A stretch of DNA of 64,000 bases from Planctomycetia bacterium (GCA_015200345.1 CP054187.1:666470-730469), one strand, 5' to 3'; positions 43,499 through 54,263 are shown, counted from the first letter of the stretch. Numbers and translations are program-made. The notes: generated from the sequence alone by a model not told the origin.

Positions 43499-44395
43499 AT
43501 GCCCGAGCTTCCTGAAGTCGAAACGATCGTGCGCGATCTCGCCCGGCCCCTGACCGGCGCGACGATTGACCGGTTCGACCTGCGGCGACGCGACATGCTC
43601 CGCGCGGGGGAAAATCTACTGCGATCGCTGACCCGTGCACGCATCCTGCGCATCCTGCGTCAGGGCAAGCGGATTGTGATCGAGACGGTGCCCGCCGATT
43701 CGACGGACGCGAATCGACCGCTCGGGCCGTGCAGCGCAACGCGAATCGTGATTCACCTCGGCATGAGCGGGCGATTGAGCATGTCGCCGTCAGCCGCGCC
43801 GCTGGAGCCGCATACGCATGTGCGCGTGAGCCTGGGCGGACGAGAAGATGAACTGCGTTTTCGCGATCCGCGGCGATTTGGCGGCGTCTGGCTGTTCGGT
43901 GCGAAGGATGCGAAAGGCGCCGCGCCGGACGTCGGCGCGCTCGGGCCGGACGCGCTCACGATTTCGACGCCGAACCTAAAGGCGATCCTGCATACGCGCC
44001 GCCAGGTCAAAGCCGTGCTGCTCGACCAGCGGCGCATCGCCGGACTGGGCAACATCTATGCCGACGAGGCGCTCTTTCGCGCCGGCATCCACCCGCTCAC
44101 GCCCGCGTCGCACCTGGACCCCGCGAAGATCGCGGAACTGGCCCGCGCGATTCGCGCCGTGTTGCAAGCAGCGCTAAGATTTGGCGGCACGACGCTGATC
44201 GACTATCGCCGGCCAGACGGGCAGGCAGGCTCCTACGCCGCGCACCACCGTGTTTACGGCCGCGAAGGGAAACCTTGCATGCGATGCGGTTCACGGATTG
44301 TGCGGATCGTCGCCGCGGGGCGATCGAGCCACGTGTGCCCGAAATGCCAGCCCCTTGTTCGCATGAACCGCCGCGCGGTACGGACTCGCAGTTGA
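43499..44395 (+). CDS. mutM: Formamidopyrimidine-DNA glycosylase
   Basis: MutM (Fpg) excises 8-oxoguanine and ring-opened purines and nicks the abasic site. The 298 residues begin MPELPEVETIVRDL with the catalytic Pro after Met removal and Glu3. RQGKRIVIE gives the conserved Lys, QRRIAGLGNIYADEALFRAG the H2TH region, and CMRCGSRI...HVCPKC the C-terminal zinc finger. Single gene divergent from the DUF554 gene; 93 bp separate the two starts. Confidence 0.95.
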   Translation: MPELPEVETIVRDLARPLTGATIDRFDLRRRDMLRAGENLLRSLTRARILRILRQGKRIVIETVPADSTDANRPLGPCSATRIVIHLGMSGRLSMSPSAAPLEPHTHVRVSLGGREDELRFRDPRRFGGVWLFGAKDAKGAAPDVGALGPDALTISTPNLKAILHTRRQVKAVLLDQRRIAGLGNIYADEALFRAGIHPLTPASHLDPAKIAELARAIRAVLQAALRFGGTTLIDYRRPDGQAGSYAAHHRVYGREGKPCMRCGSRIVRIVAAGRSSHVCPKCQPLVRMNRRAVRTRS

Positions 44396-44480
44396 TGAGC
44401 TGCTCGCCATGCGCCCCGCTCGCGAGGACGTACCGAAGTAGAAGCGGTACGAGCCGTCCTATCAGGTGGCCGGAAAGAAA

Positions 44481-44509
44481 AAGGGCGTGCCGCCATGCGA
44501 CACGCCCTT
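44481..44509 (-). terminator. Rho-independent terminator for the downstream pseudopilin gene
   Basis: Stem AAGGGCGTG (44481-44489) with CACGCCCTT (44501-44509). Read on the minus strand it is followed by TTTTTCTTT. It lies 50 bp after the stop of the minus-strand pseudopilin gene and also faces the end of mutM. Confidence 0.8.
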
Positions 44510-44558
44510 ATTGATAAACATCAGGAGGGTTGTAACGGCATCGCCGTCGAGGCCGACC

Positions 44559-45497
<939 letters not shown>

Positions 45498-45630
45498 GTG
45501 ATTTCCTCCACAGAGATCAACCCGTTCAACGCGTACACCGTTATAGAACCGTTCCCTCGCGCCAGCACAGCGACTCGATCATTCGGTTTCGCGACGTTCG
45601 CCGATCGAATTTTCGTTCATTAAACAGAAA

Positions 45631-45669
45631 AAACGGGGACGAGCGGCCCGGGGCCATTCGTCCCCGTTT
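45631..45669 (-). terminator. Rho-independent terminator after the first pseudopilin gene
   Basis: Stem AAACGGGGACGA (45631-45642) with TCGTCCCCGTTT (45658-45669), followed on the minus strand by TTTTTTCTGTTT. It separates the tandem pseudopilin genes into two transcription units. Confidence 0.85.
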
Positions 45670-45704
45670 GAATATCAGGCGAATGAAGCCATTCCCGAAC
45701 CTCC

Positions 45705-46640
45705 TTACGGAGTAGTCAGATTGCGATCCGTCGGCTTGATGTTCGGCTGCCAGATCGTGCCATCCAGGCCGTACACATAGCGCGTGTCAAAGAAGCCGTA
45801 GTTTGCGTGGCCATCCGCGAAGCCTGCCGAGTAGGAAGCAAACTTGCGGTGCCATCCGAACGACGGCGGCGGGTTCGCGGAAGATCGGGGTTCGCCCTGC
45901 GGCTTGGCGCCGTAGGTGCGAGCGTACATGCCCTGCTCGTTCCACATGATGAACCGGGCGGCCCCGCCACCTACGAGGTGCTTGGCGATGCGCGCGGCGG
46001 CGGCGGCGAAGTCTTCCGCCGTGTTGATGACGCCGTTCCAGTTCTCGCCGTAGTAGCCCTGCTTCCAGCGGGTGTTGAACGCGTAGCTGCTGCCGTTCAC
46101 CTGCCAGGACGAAAACGACTGGTCGAACTCCGTGTCCGCCGCGTCGCCACCCGAGCCGACGGTCGCAACGTCGAAGCTGCGATCGCTCGGGCAAATGTAG
46201 CCCTTGATGATATCACGGCCGCGGTCATTCGCGTTCATCAGGTCGGCCGTCGCCGTGCGATCCATGAACTTGTTTAAGGGTCGAATCTGGGCGGGGTAAA
46301 TCTGGCAATCCCAGGTGGCCGACGGGCCGGGATAAACGATCGGCGTCCGGAAGCCGCCGAACGTCCACGGCGTGATGCCGATCCCGCCGCCGGTAATCGG
46401 TGGATTGTGATAGGGGAATTGATACCACGGATAACGACGATCGTCGCCATTGTCGCCGTCGTACATCGTGATCGCCTTCAGAATTTCGCGAAGGTTGGCC
46501 ATGCATTTGGCCTTGGAGCCTTCGTTCTTCGCTGATTGCAGCGCGGGCAGGAGAATCGAAACCATGAGCGCGATGATCGCAATGACGACCAGCAGCTCAA
46601 TCAATGTAAAACCACCACGAGTTCGCAAGCGCTTGAACAT
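45705..46640 (-). CDS. Type II/IV secretion pseudopilin-like protein (copy 1)
   Basis: 311 residues from ATG 46640 with GGAGGA upstream; the frame extends to 46733 but without pilin features. The N-terminus MFKRLRTRGGFTLIELLVVI has the G/F cleavage site for prepilin peptidase and a long hydrophobic helix. The C-terminal domain is the one shared with the adjacent gene, with cysteines around IICPSDRS-like positions. A tandem duplication is the obvious origin of the pair; both keep the same end sequence. Confidence 0.88.
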   Translation of the reverse strand: MFKRLRTRGGFTLIELLVVIAIIALMVSILLPALQSAKNEGSKAKCMANLREILKAITMYDGDNGDDRRYPWYQFPYHNPPITGGGIGITPWTFGGFRTPIVYPGPSATWDCQIYPAQIRPLNKFMDRTATADLMNANDRGRDIIKGYICPSDRSFDVATVGSGGDAADTEFDQSFSSWQVNGSSYAFNTRWKQGYYGENWNGVINTAEDFAAAAARIAKHLVGGGAARFIMWNEQGMYARTYGAKPQGEPRSSANPPPSFGWHRKFASYSAGFADGHANYGFFDTRYVYGLDGTIWQPNIKPTDRNLTTP

Positions 46641-47098
46641 GCGCCATTCCTCCAAGTTTTCAATCCATTGAACCCTCGGCGCGGACGCGCCGGCGGCTCC
46701 ACCCAAGGGCAGGTCTACCATACCCTCTAACAAATACGATGCGCTATCCTAACAAATGCCGGTTCTAATTCTAAACAGAATTTTCACAGCTTGCCGCCTC
46801 TACTCACCCCTTTTCTGGTTTTGTCGAACGAACTTGGCCAATTCGGACTCTTCATCCAAACTGCAAACTGCGACCAAAAAGCCATAATATAATGTAAAAT
46901 AAGCAGTTATGGCCATCGACGGCCTCTTCTGCTCGCGGTCCTCATATTGCGGTACCCCAGCGCGTCGTCTCGGGGGAATTTACGGCAGCCTTGCAGGAAA
47001 CCGCCTGCCGCGCGCAAATCAGGTCGGACAAAGGCATCGGCAGAGGTTGTCTCGCCTCGTGCCGCGGGACATGCTTCGTCCCGAGCGACCTTGATACG
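46641..47098. other. Divergent promoter region between pseudopilin and zinc-ribbon genes
   Basis: 458 bp with no supported gene. The middle is AT-rich. A TATAAT at 46888-46893 could be a -10 for rightward transcription, with no strong -35. Short open frames in the right part lack features. Confidence 0.4.
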
Positions 47099-47719
47099 AT
47101 GTCCGATTCGACTTGTTCAATGCGTTTCACTTTCGCCTGCATCCGCTGCGGCTGCCTGCTCGAGGCACACGCCGGCATGTGCGGTGAGCAGGCGAGATGC
47201 CCGACCTGCGGAGGAGATTTCATCATTCCGCAGGTTGATCCACGCACCGGGATCGCCCTGGGAAGCGCCGCCCCCGCGGACGACGGGCAACTTCCAACGC
47301 CCATGCACGCTTACGCCGCGGCAGGTACGCGTGCGCCGAAGATAGAGCGCGACGAGACAGGTGAACCATACATCGTCTGCCCGCGGTGCCAACGGCACAT
47401 GCCGATCGAAGCGAACCTCTGCACGATCTGCGGCATTCCTTTCACGATCGAGGGCGCCGCCACCGTCACCAAGACGACCTCGCCCCTCCAAATAATCTCG
47501 ACCTGGGCGCTGACCACAGGAGTGCTTGCCCTCTTGAGTTCCTGCGTTCCCGCACTGGGCTTGCTTTCCATCGGTCTTGGATGCCTTGCCATCCGCCGAG
47601 CGCGGCGGCGATCCATTCCGGCTGCCGCAGCCGGCCTCCCGAAGGCGTGGGCGGGAATCATCCTCGGTAGTGTCTCGCTGGCGCTTTTTGCGTTATTCTG
47701 GTCGGGCTGGGTGTGGTAA
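47099..47719 (+). CDS. Zinc-ribbon protein with DUF4190-like membrane domain
   Basis: 206 residues from ATG 47099 (MSDSTCSMRFTFACIRCG). Two N-terminal zinc ribbons, CIRCGCLLEAHAG...CPTCGGDF and CPRCQRHMPIEANLCTICG, are followed by two membrane helices with the arrangement STWALTTGVLALLSSCVPAL and WAGIILGSVSLALFALFW typical of DUF4190. Function unknown. Its last 7 bp overlap the GTG start of the glycogen-debranching gene, so the two are co-translated. An in-frame ATG at 46991 is possible but unlikely. Confidence 0.75.
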   Translation: MSDSTCSMRFTFACIRCGCLLEAHAGMCGEQARCPTCGGDFIIPQVDPRTGIALGSAAPADDGQLPTPMHAYAAAGTRAPKIERDETGEPYIVCPRCQRHMPIEANLCTICGIPFTIEGAATVTKTTSPLQIISTWALTTGVLALLSSCVPALGLLSIGLGCLAIRRARRRSIPAAAAGLPKAWAGIILGSVSLALFALFWSGWVW

Positions 47720-49797
47720 CCCATCACGCACTGCTCCAGGAGCCGGCCTTGTTCAGCGAATCAGCCATCGAGATTGATACCGCGACCTGTGGCAACCTCG
47801 CCGAATCGCGCCGGCTGGAATGGTTGGCGACGAATGGCTGCGGCGGCTATGCCATGGCCAGCGTCTGTCAGATGCTGACGCGCCGCTACCACGGACTGCT
47901 CGTTGCCGCGGTGGAGCCGCCGGTTGAACGGTTTGTGCTGCTGGCAAAACTCGATGCCACCGTCTCGATCGACGGCCTCACGTATGAATTGGCGACCAAT
48001 GATTACCCCGAGGCCGTCGTGCCGCAGGGATTCAAACTCATGGAATCCTTCACGGCGAGTCCGTTTCCAAAATGGTGCTGGCGAGCGGGTAAAGCATTGA
48101 TTGAGCAAACGCTGTGCATGGTCGAGGGCGAGGACACGACTTTTATTCGATACCGCCTGGTCGACGGCCCCCCCGCCATCACGCTCACGCTTCGCCCGCT
48201 CTGCACCAGCCGACACTTTCATAAACTCGCCCATCTGTCAGAATTGGGCTGGGCCACGGTCGAAGAAGAGCCGGATCGGCTTGTTTTTCACTGGGGCAAC
48301 GGCCGGCCGGATTGGCAATTGTCCCACAACGGGACGTTCAAATCGCGCGCCGACTGGTATTACCAGTTCGTGCTGGATGAGGAGCGCGCGCGCGGCTACG
48401 ACTGCACGCAAGACCTCTTCATGCCCGGCACGATCACGGCAACGTTGCGCCGTGGAGATGACACCGGCGTCGTTGTTTGCGCATCCACCCAGGATCGGCC
48501 GTGGCGACATGCACCGCGCGCGTTCGAACGCGCCGCCGCCCGGGATGCGGCGATTCAGGCAAACAGCCCGGACGATCCGCTGGCCCGCGCGCTGGCCCGG
48601 TCGGCGGCGGATTTCATTGTCGCGCGGGATGGCGATCTCAAGACGGTCATCGCGGGCTATCCGTGGTTCGGCGACTGGGGCCGCGATACGTTCATCTCGC
48701 TGCCCGGACTGTGCCTCGTCACCGGTCGCCATGCCGACGCCCGGGGCATTCTCGAAGCCTTCGCCCGATACGTTGATCAGGGCATGATCCCCAATCGCTT
48801 TCCCGATTTCGGTGAGCCACCGGCCTACAACACGGCCGACGCGTCGCTCTGGTACATCGCGGCCATCGAGCGGTATCTCTTGTACACCGGCGATTGGTCA
48901 TTCGTAAAAGACCATTTGTTGCCGGTCATCGGCGCGATTCTCGAAGCGCACGAACGCGGCACGCGCCACGGCATCCGACTCGCGCAGGACGGCCTCCTTG
49001 CGGCGGGTGAACCCGGCTACGCGCTGACCTGGATGGACGCCAAGCTGCCCGATCGGGCGGTGACCCCGCGCATCGGCAAACCGGTCGAGATCAACGCGCT
49101 TTGGTTCAACGCGCTGGAAGCGGCCGCAGGCCTGTTCGAACGCGCGGGGCAGGCCAATCGCGCCGAATACTGGCGACGGCTGGCAAGCCAAGCGCGCGGT
49201 TCGTTTGCGACGCGATTCTGGAACGAGTCAAAGGGATACCTGAACGACGTGGTTGACCTCAACGGCAGCCCCGAGACGTTCGACGACGCGCTGCGGCCGA
49301 ATCAATTGCTGGCCATCAGCCTGCCGCATCCGATCCTCGATCCGAACCGCTGGGCGGCTGTCGTTGACGTATGCGAAAAACAGTTGTGGACGCCAATGGG
49401 AATGCGGACGCTGGCGCCGGGCAGTTCCGGCTATCGGCCGCGGTACGAAGGCGATGTCGTCTCGCGCGACGAAGCCTACCACCAGGGCACCGCGTGGCCG
49501 TGGCTGCTGGGGCCGTTTGTTACGGCCTACATGCGAGCAAACGCCAGCCGGCCCGGCGCCGCGACCGATGCGCGCCGATTCCTCTCCGGCCTGGAAAGTC
49601 ACCTTTCACAAGCCGGCATCGGCAGCATCAGCGAAGTAGCCGACGCCGAACCGCCCCATCGCCCCGGCGGCTGCCCGTGGCAGGCGTGGAGCGTGGCCGA
49701 ACCGCTGCGGGCGCTGTGTGAGGACATTCTCAAGACGCACCCGCCCAGGACGCCCACCGGCAGCAGCGCCGCCAAGTCGCCGATAACCGTGCCATAA
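47713..49797 (+). CDS. Glycogen debranching enzyme (amylo-alpha-1,6-glucosidase, GH133-like)
   Basis: 694 residues with the archaeal/bacterial type organisation. The N-terminal beta domain shows EWLATNGCGGYAMASV and TRRYHGLLVAA. The catalytic (alpha/alpha)6 barrel shows AGYPWFGDWGRDTFISLPGL, FPDFGEPPAYNTADASLWYI and EAYHQGTAWPWLLGP. It hydrolyses alpha-1,6 branches in glycogen or maltodextrin. It starts GTG at 47713 inside the end of the preceding gene; the proline/serine-rich tail is not conserved. It is convergent with the DUF4139 gene. Confidence 0.92.
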   Translation: MVTHHALLQEPALFSESAIEIDTATCGNLAESRRLEWLATNGCGGYAMASVCQMLTRRYHGLLVAAVEPPVERFVLLAKLDATVSIDGLTYELATNDYPEAVVPQGFKLMESFTASPFPKWCWRAGKALIEQTLCMVEGEDTTFIRYRLVDGPPAITLTLRPLCTSRHFHKLAHLSELGWATVEEEPDRLVFHWGNGRPDWQLSHNGTFKSRADWYYQFVLDEERARGYDCTQDLFMPGTITATLRRGDDTGVVVCASTQDRPWRHAPRAFERAAARDAAIQANSPDDPLARALARSAADFIVARDGDLKTVIAGYPWFGDWGRDTFISLPGLCLVTGRHADARGILEAFARYVDQGMIPNRFPDFGEPPAYNTADASLWYIAAIERYLLYTGDWSFVKDHLLPVIGAILEAHERGTRHGIRLAQDGLLAAGEPGYALTWMDAKLPDRAVTPRIGKPVEINALWFNALEAAAGLFERAGQANRAEYWRRLASQARGSFATRFWNESKGYLNDVVDLNGSPETFDDALRPNQLLAISLPHPILDPNRWAAVVDVCEKQLWTPMGMRTLAPGSSGYRPRYEGDVVSRDEAYHQGTAWPWLLGPFVTAYMRANASRPGAATDARRFLSGLESHLSQAGIGSISEVADAEPPHRPGGCPWQAWSVAEPLRALCEDILKTHPPRTPTGSSAAKSPITVP

Positions 49798-49836
49798 AAT
49801 CGGCACGATCCCCCGGTTCGGCGCGGCGGGGCTTTC

Positions 49837-51408
49837 TCACCAGACGTACTTTACGCTGTACCTCACCGTCTTCTCGCCGTTCGCCGGCACCATCACCTCG
49901 AAGTGAATCGTTCGCGCGTCGATCTTCTCGAACGGGTCGCTCTTTTCGGTGATCTCCCATTCGCTCCAGCGGTAGAGCGTTTCCTTGATGATGACCTTCT
50001 GGGCTTCGGGCTTGTGATTGCGCAATTGAATCTTGAAACTCTCGTGCATCACCTTGCGGTCGGTGTTGATGCGGAAATCCGTCTGCGTCCGCTCGCCGAC
50101 CACATCGAACGATTGGCCGAGCTTGACCAGCACCTTCTCATCCTTCGGCGTGTGATCGATCAGGTCTTCGCCGATGAACTCCAGCGTGCCGTCGGCGTCG
50201 TCCTGCTTGTACACACGCACCTTGCCGCGCGGCAGCGGCATGCCCAGGCGGCTCTTTTCGTCGTTGCGGAATCTCAAATAGACATCGACCTTCTTGTTGC
50301 TCTGGTTGCCAAACTGGCGATCCTGCTGTGGCGCCCCGAAATAGCCCCAGTGCGCCGCCTCGGGCAGACCATAATACACCAGCAGCTTCTCGATCGGCAC
50401 GCCGCGGGCCGACGGGAAGAGCGTGATCTGCTGCGTGCCGTTCTGCGGGATATCCGTCATCCGCGGAAGCGTATACAGGTGATACTCAAAGAACGCCTTC
50501 TCCTCGAAGCCGGCTTCCTTCATCGACAAATCCACACTCACGCTCCTGGCCATCGCGTAGCGCATCTGATTCTGCGGCTGCACGCGCTGCACGTCGCCGG
50601 CGATCAGCTTGAGCTTCGCGTTCTTGTAGCCCGCGCCCGACACGTTGAGCAGCGAAACCCACGCCGCGAGATCCGCCAGCTTCTCGTTCGCGTCGATCAC
50701 GAGGTTGTAATCCGCCCGCCACGTCATGCCGCTGGTCTGGTAAGTCGTGCGCACCGTTCGCTTGCCGCCGTTTTGCGAGCGCACCTTCCAGACAAGCGTC
50801 GGGCGCGAGATCAACCCGCCGGGCAATTCGCCAAGTTGAATCTGCTGCCCGCGGCCGGAAATCACGCGAAGTCCCGCGGGCGTGTTGAGCAACAGGCCGC
50901 CGCCCGCCGTCGAAAGCAGGGTGCCCGTCACGGTCTCTGTCTTATCACCCTGTGCCATGACGACGGCAATCTCGCGGTCGATGTACTTGTCCAGCACCTT
51001 GTCGGGGCTGGCCAGATCGAACTCGAAGTTCTGCTCGAGCACCGTCGCCGGATCCTGTGCGGACAGATCGGTGAAGCTCACCGTGGTCGGATCGATGAAC
51101 TGCGCCACGTCGGTGAAGCGCAGCGCCGCCAGCCCCGCGGCAAGGTCCACCTCGCGCACTTCCTTCACCACGCCAAAGCCCGGCACCTGCGAGGCGAACT
51201 GCGCGTCGTACCCCGCGCGCTGCTGGCCGATGAACTGCTGCGGATCGAATCCCGCCGGATCGGCCGACGAGTACACCGTCACCGAGACCCCCGTCGGCAC
51301 GTCCTCGGTGCCGAAGGCGGGGCGTCCGACGCTGACAAGAACGAGGCACATGATGATTGAGAAAGACGCGGAACGGTACGGTTGCGCGAGTCGATCAAAT
51401 CGAGTCAT
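49837..51408 (-). CDS. DUF4139 domain-containing exported protein
   Basis: 523 residues from ATG 51408 (MTRFDRLAQPYRSASFSIIM) with GGGAG upstream; the frame to 51507 is not conserved. A signal peptide ends near GRPAFG. The large body shows the mucoidy-inhibitor-A/DUF4139 pattern, for example VWKVRSQNGGKRTVRTTYQT, SGMTWRADYNLVID, AWVSLLNVSGAGYKNAKLKL and a final beta-rich EVMVPANGEKTVRYSVKYVW. Function unknown; expected to be periplasmic or surface-bound. Confidence 0.87.
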   Translation of the reverse strand: MTRFDRLAQPYRSASFSIIMCLVLVSVGRPAFGTEDVPTGVSVTVYSSADPAGFDPQQFIGQQRAGYDAQFASQVPGFGVVKEVREVDLAAGLAALRFTDVAQFIDPTTVSFTDLSAQDPATVLEQNFEFDLASPDKVLDKYIDREIAVVMAQGDKTETVTGTLLSTAGGGLLLNTPAGLRVISGRGQQIQLGELPGGLISRPTLVWKVRSQNGGKRTVRTTYQTSGMTWRADYNLVIDANEKLADLAAWVSLLNVSGAGYKNAKLKLIAGDVQRVQPQNQMRYAMARSVSVDLSMKEAGFEEKAFFEYHLYTLPRMTDIPQNGTQQITLFPSARGVPIEKLLVYYGLPEAAHWGYFGAPQQDRQFGNQSNKKVDVYLRFRNDEKSRLGMPLPRGKVRVYKQDDADGTLEFIGEDLIDHTPKDEKVLVKLGQSFDVVGERTQTDFRINTDRKVMHESFKIQLRNHKPEAQKVIIKETLYRWSEWEITEKSDPFEKIDARTIHFEVMVPANGEKTVRYSVKYVW

Positions 51409-51478
51409 GATGGATTCTCCCTGGGGTTCGTGTGCGGCATTGTAGCCGCCCGCACCCTTAGACGCGGCGGGATTGAAA

Positions 51479-51511
51479 GCGGTTCCCATGAATAAGGCGG
51501 TTCCCATGAAT
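51479..51511. repeat. Short tandem duplication
   Basis: GCGGTTCCCATGAAT occurs at 51479-51493 and again at 51497-51511, period 18 bp, in the leader of the DUF4139 gene. Confidence 0.7.
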
Positions 51512-51528
51512 CCTGATAAAAAAAGCCC

Positions 51529-51546
51529 CGATCGCGCGAGCGATCG
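51529..51546 (-). terminator. Rho-independent terminator after the methyltransferase gene
   Basis: CGATCGC-GCGA-GCGATCG; on the minus strand it is followed by GGGGCTTTTTTTATC. A second hairpin CGATTGC-TTGC-GCAATCG lies just before it (about 51567-51584). Both are between the minus-strand methyltransferase and DUF4139 genes. Confidence 0.7.
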
Positions 51547-51606
51547 AGAAAGGAGCTACATCCTTCGATTGCTTGCGCAATCGGCCCTTGGGGATCGACC
51601 AGGAAC

Positions 51607-52350
51607 TCACGCCACGCCGCAGGTGAGAAAGATGGGCACGAGCACGCCGGTCTTGCGCTGCTCGATCTCGTGGAACCCGGCGTCCTCAAAGTACTTCCGC
51701 ATGAGGCTCCAGGGCGCGTGAAACACGCGAGCCTCCGGCGTGCTCTCGCCGCGCGTGATGAACACGTCGAACAACACCCAACCCACGATGTTGTCGCGAA
51801 ACCCGTCCACGAGCATCAGCCGCCCGCCGGGCCGAAGCACCCGGCGCATCTCCCTGATCGCCGCGGCCTGGTGCGGGTAATGATGAAACGAATTGCTGCA
51901 CGTCAGCACGTCGAACGACCCGTCCTCGAACGGCAAATGTTCCGCATCCCCGCGCACAAATTGCAGGCGGCTGTCGCCAACGGCCTCGGCCTTCTGTTGC
52001 GCCATGCGGCACATCGCCGAGGCGTAGTCCAGCCCGATGAGCCGCCGCGCAGGCAGGTCGCATCCGGCGATCATGGCGATCCACGTTCCGGTGCCACAGC
52101 CGATGTCCAGCACGTCGAAGGGGCGCGGGTCGTCGCGCCGCCAGCGCCACAGCTCCTGCATGAACATCCGATAAGAGGGCTGGAACAGCAATCGCTGCAC
52201 AATGGACCGGTCGTACGAATGCGCCCAGGAATCAAACTGACTTCGCGCGCGATCTTTCACCGCGTGGCGCACGGTCGCTCCGTTGGCGGACTTCGGCGTT
52301 TGCGGCGGGGCTTCCGGCGGCGGCATCCGTTCCTCCAGATCGCGTCGCAC
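51607..52350 (-). CDS. Class I SAM-dependent methyltransferase (UbiE-like)
   Basis: 247 residues with a Methyltransf_11-type domain: ATP-free SAM loop VLDIGCGTGTWIAMI, acidic LIGLDYASAM, LQFVRGDAEHLPFEDGSFDV and LRPGGRLMLVDGF. An N-terminal segment (AVKDRARSQFDSWAHSYDRS) and a C-terminal extension resemble quinone- or lipid-modifying members, but the substrate is not predictable. The gene is single, with a terminator after it. Confidence 0.87.
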   Translation of the reverse strand: MRRDLEERMPPPEAPPQTPKSANGATVRHAVKDRARSQFDSWAHSYDRSIVQRLLFQPSYRMFMQELWRWRRDDPRPFDVLDIGCGTGTWIAMIAGCDLPARRLIGLDYASAMCRMAQQKAEAVGDSRLQFVRGDAEHLPFEDGSFDVLTCSNSFHHYPHQAAAIREMRRVLRPGGRLMLVDGFRDNIVGWVLFDVFITRGESTPEARVFHAPWSLMRKYFEDAGFHEIEQRKTGVLVPIFLTCGVA

Positions 52351-52561
52351 CGAACCGGTGCTTCGCGCGCATTATGCCGTGCGATCGCGCGGAAGGATAG
52401 TCGCCGTCCGCGCGGCGCGATGATGGATTCGCACGAGACCCGATGGAGTTAAAGTCTCCCGTCGGCGCAGACCGATACGACTTTGCGGCTGAAAGCATCC
52501 GCCGCACGGAACGACCGAATTACTTCTCGCCGAAGTCCTTCGCACCCGGAGTTCACGGATC

Positions 52562-52744
52562 ATGTCCAAGCGTGAACTGATCGAACGCATCATGCAGATC
52601 AATCACACGGCTCGGCGGGAGTTCCTCCTGGGCTTCACCGAGAACGAACTGGCTGATTACCTCCACCAGATCGAATCGCTTGGCGATCATCCGCTCGGCA
52701 TCATCGAACCGGAGCCGGTCGGCGCCGCCGTCAACGCTTGCTGA
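52562..52744 (+). CDS. Small conserved planctomycete-type protein (60 residues)
   Basis: MSKRELIERIMQINHTARRE, then FLLGFTENELADYLHQIESL: two or three amphipathic helices, likely an all-alpha fold. I recall similar short KxELIxRIMxIN...FLxxF...L..YL proteins in planctomycete genomes, with no known role. It overlaps the convergent lipoprotein gene by 14 bp at the stop codons. No ribosome-binding site stands out. Confidence 0.6.
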   Translation: MSKRELIERIMQINHTARREFLLGFTENELADYLHQIESLGDHPLGIIEPEPVGAAVNAC

Positions 52745-53783
52745 ATTTATCGAGATTCAGCTCGGCCCGGCGGACCACCTGCGACCGCTCGCCCGTTTCT
52801 CCGAACTCGCGCAAGATCGATTCCCACGCGCTCGTCGCCGCGTCCGTACGCCCTCCCATGAGGTGCGCGTCGGCCAGCCACCACAACGCCGTCATCCGCT
52901 CGAGGGAGCCGCTCTCGGCCCGACCCAGCGCCGCTTCGCACGCATCGCGAGACCCCGCATAGTCGTACCGTTGTTCCGCCAGCACCCGCGCTCGCCAGAT
53001 ATCGCAGGCCCACCGCTGCGACGCATCGCATTCCACCGACGACGAGGCCAGCGTCAACTGACGCAGGCACGAGTCGACGGTTTCCGCCGGAGCGACCGGC
53101 CCGGCCTCCAGCACGCGCAACATCGACGACACCGCGTCGCCGAACATCCGCGCGCCCGACACGCCACCCGGTGCGCCCGCCGGCAGGTTCCACATGGATT
53201 CCAACTCCTGCGCCGCGCGAATGGCTGCGTCCAGCTCGCGCCGATCTTCATACAGCAGATAGCAGGACTGCTCGCTGCCCGACCGGCCGGCCGGAACGTA
53301 GAGCATTTCCACGGCCGACGCCGCGGCCCTGGCTGACGCGCCGACAACGCGACAGGTGTATTCCCCCCGCGCATCGTCCGCGGCGACGTCAGCGCCGCTT
53401 TCAAAATAAAGTTGATAATACGCCCGCTGCGCGCCCAGTCCCTGCGTCCGCGCCAGTTCGCGACGCTGCTGCACCTGCTGCGGCGGCTCGGCGCTGCGCG
53501 GATCGGCAAGCGCCGGCAGCGCCGTGCCCGCCGGCGTCGTTGGCTCACGCGGCTGCGGCGCTGGTTCGCTTTGCAGCTGCGGCGAGGGGGGCGTGCTGGG
53601 CCGCACGACTCGGCGAGGCTCCTTCCACCAGCTTCGATCCCAGTTCCAGTCCATTCGACCGCAACCGGTCGACGCCGCCAACGCGCACAAGAGAGACCAG
53701 CGCGCGGCGTCGCGAGCGGTTCTAAGCGAGATTGCGAAATCGAACCGGTGTGTTTGGCGTAAGCGCTGGATGAACGTAATCAA
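52731..53783 (-). CDS. Hypothetical lipoprotein with TPR-like C-terminal region
   Basis: 350 residues. The N-terminus ends in a lipobox-type LAAST-GC at about residue 41 (WSLLCALAASTGCG), followed by a long proline-rich linker. The C-terminal part is alanine-rich and helical with a TPR-like final repeat (WWLADAHLMGGRTDAATSAW). The start codon is probably TTG at 53783, as no ATG precedes the signal. Unknown function; a surface-anchored protein is inferred. Confidence 0.65.
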   Translation of the reverse strand: MITFIQRLRQTHRFDFAISLRTARDAARWSLLCALAASTGCGRMDWNWDRSWWKEPRRVVRPSTPPSPQLQSEPAPQPREPTTPAGTALPALADPRSAEPPQQVQQRRELARTQGLGAQRAYYQLYFESGADVAADDARGEYTCRVVGASARAAASAVEMLYVPAGRSGSEQSCYLLYEDRRELDAAIRAAQELESMWNLPAGAPGGVSGARMFGDAVSSMLRVLEAGPVAPAETVDSCLRQLTLASSSVECDASQRWACDIWRARVLAEQRYDYAGSRDACEAALGRAESGSLERMTALWWLADAHLMGGRTDAATSAWESILREFGETGERSQVVRRAELNLDKFSKR

Positions 53784-54263
53784 GAACCGAATCCTCTGGT
53801 CGCCAGCGTCCCTTTATCCGTTGGCACAGACCCTGTCAACGAAGGGACTGGTGACCGCTACCCTTAACCGTCAAACGCCGCTCCGAAGGAGCGACGGATC
53901 GTCGCGCTGTTATCCAGCACACAGGGAGCCGGCCAATTTGTTCCGATTTTCACAGCTTTCGTGGCGCACGGTGTGTGCAGGCATGTGGAAATGGAGAGAT
54001 TGTGCGCAAGAAGACACTTAACAGTTTTATAACAATCCAGGAGCGGTCCGATCATATTAAACCTTGGTTTGGCCGAAAGATGCCTCTCGCCTTTTGCCTG
54101 AATGCGGGGTAGGATCATGCGAGGTTAGGGGAAACAGGCGACCCATCTAAGGCGTTCGCATTTCAGTCGGTTCGGTAGCTGCTGCGCCTTTTCTCCTGAC
54201 GACGATCGTCTGCGTCACGAGGAGCGCGGGTCCGCATTCGCGGATTCGCAAGGGGAGGCGGAG
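53784..54263. other. Divergent intergenic region, no gene seen
   Basis: 480 bp between the minus-strand lipoprotein and the plus-strand hydrolase. Relatively AT-rich. A Shine-Dalgarno GGGGAGG at 54252-54258 precedes ATG 54264. No RNA gene or confident promoter was found. Confidence 0.4.
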
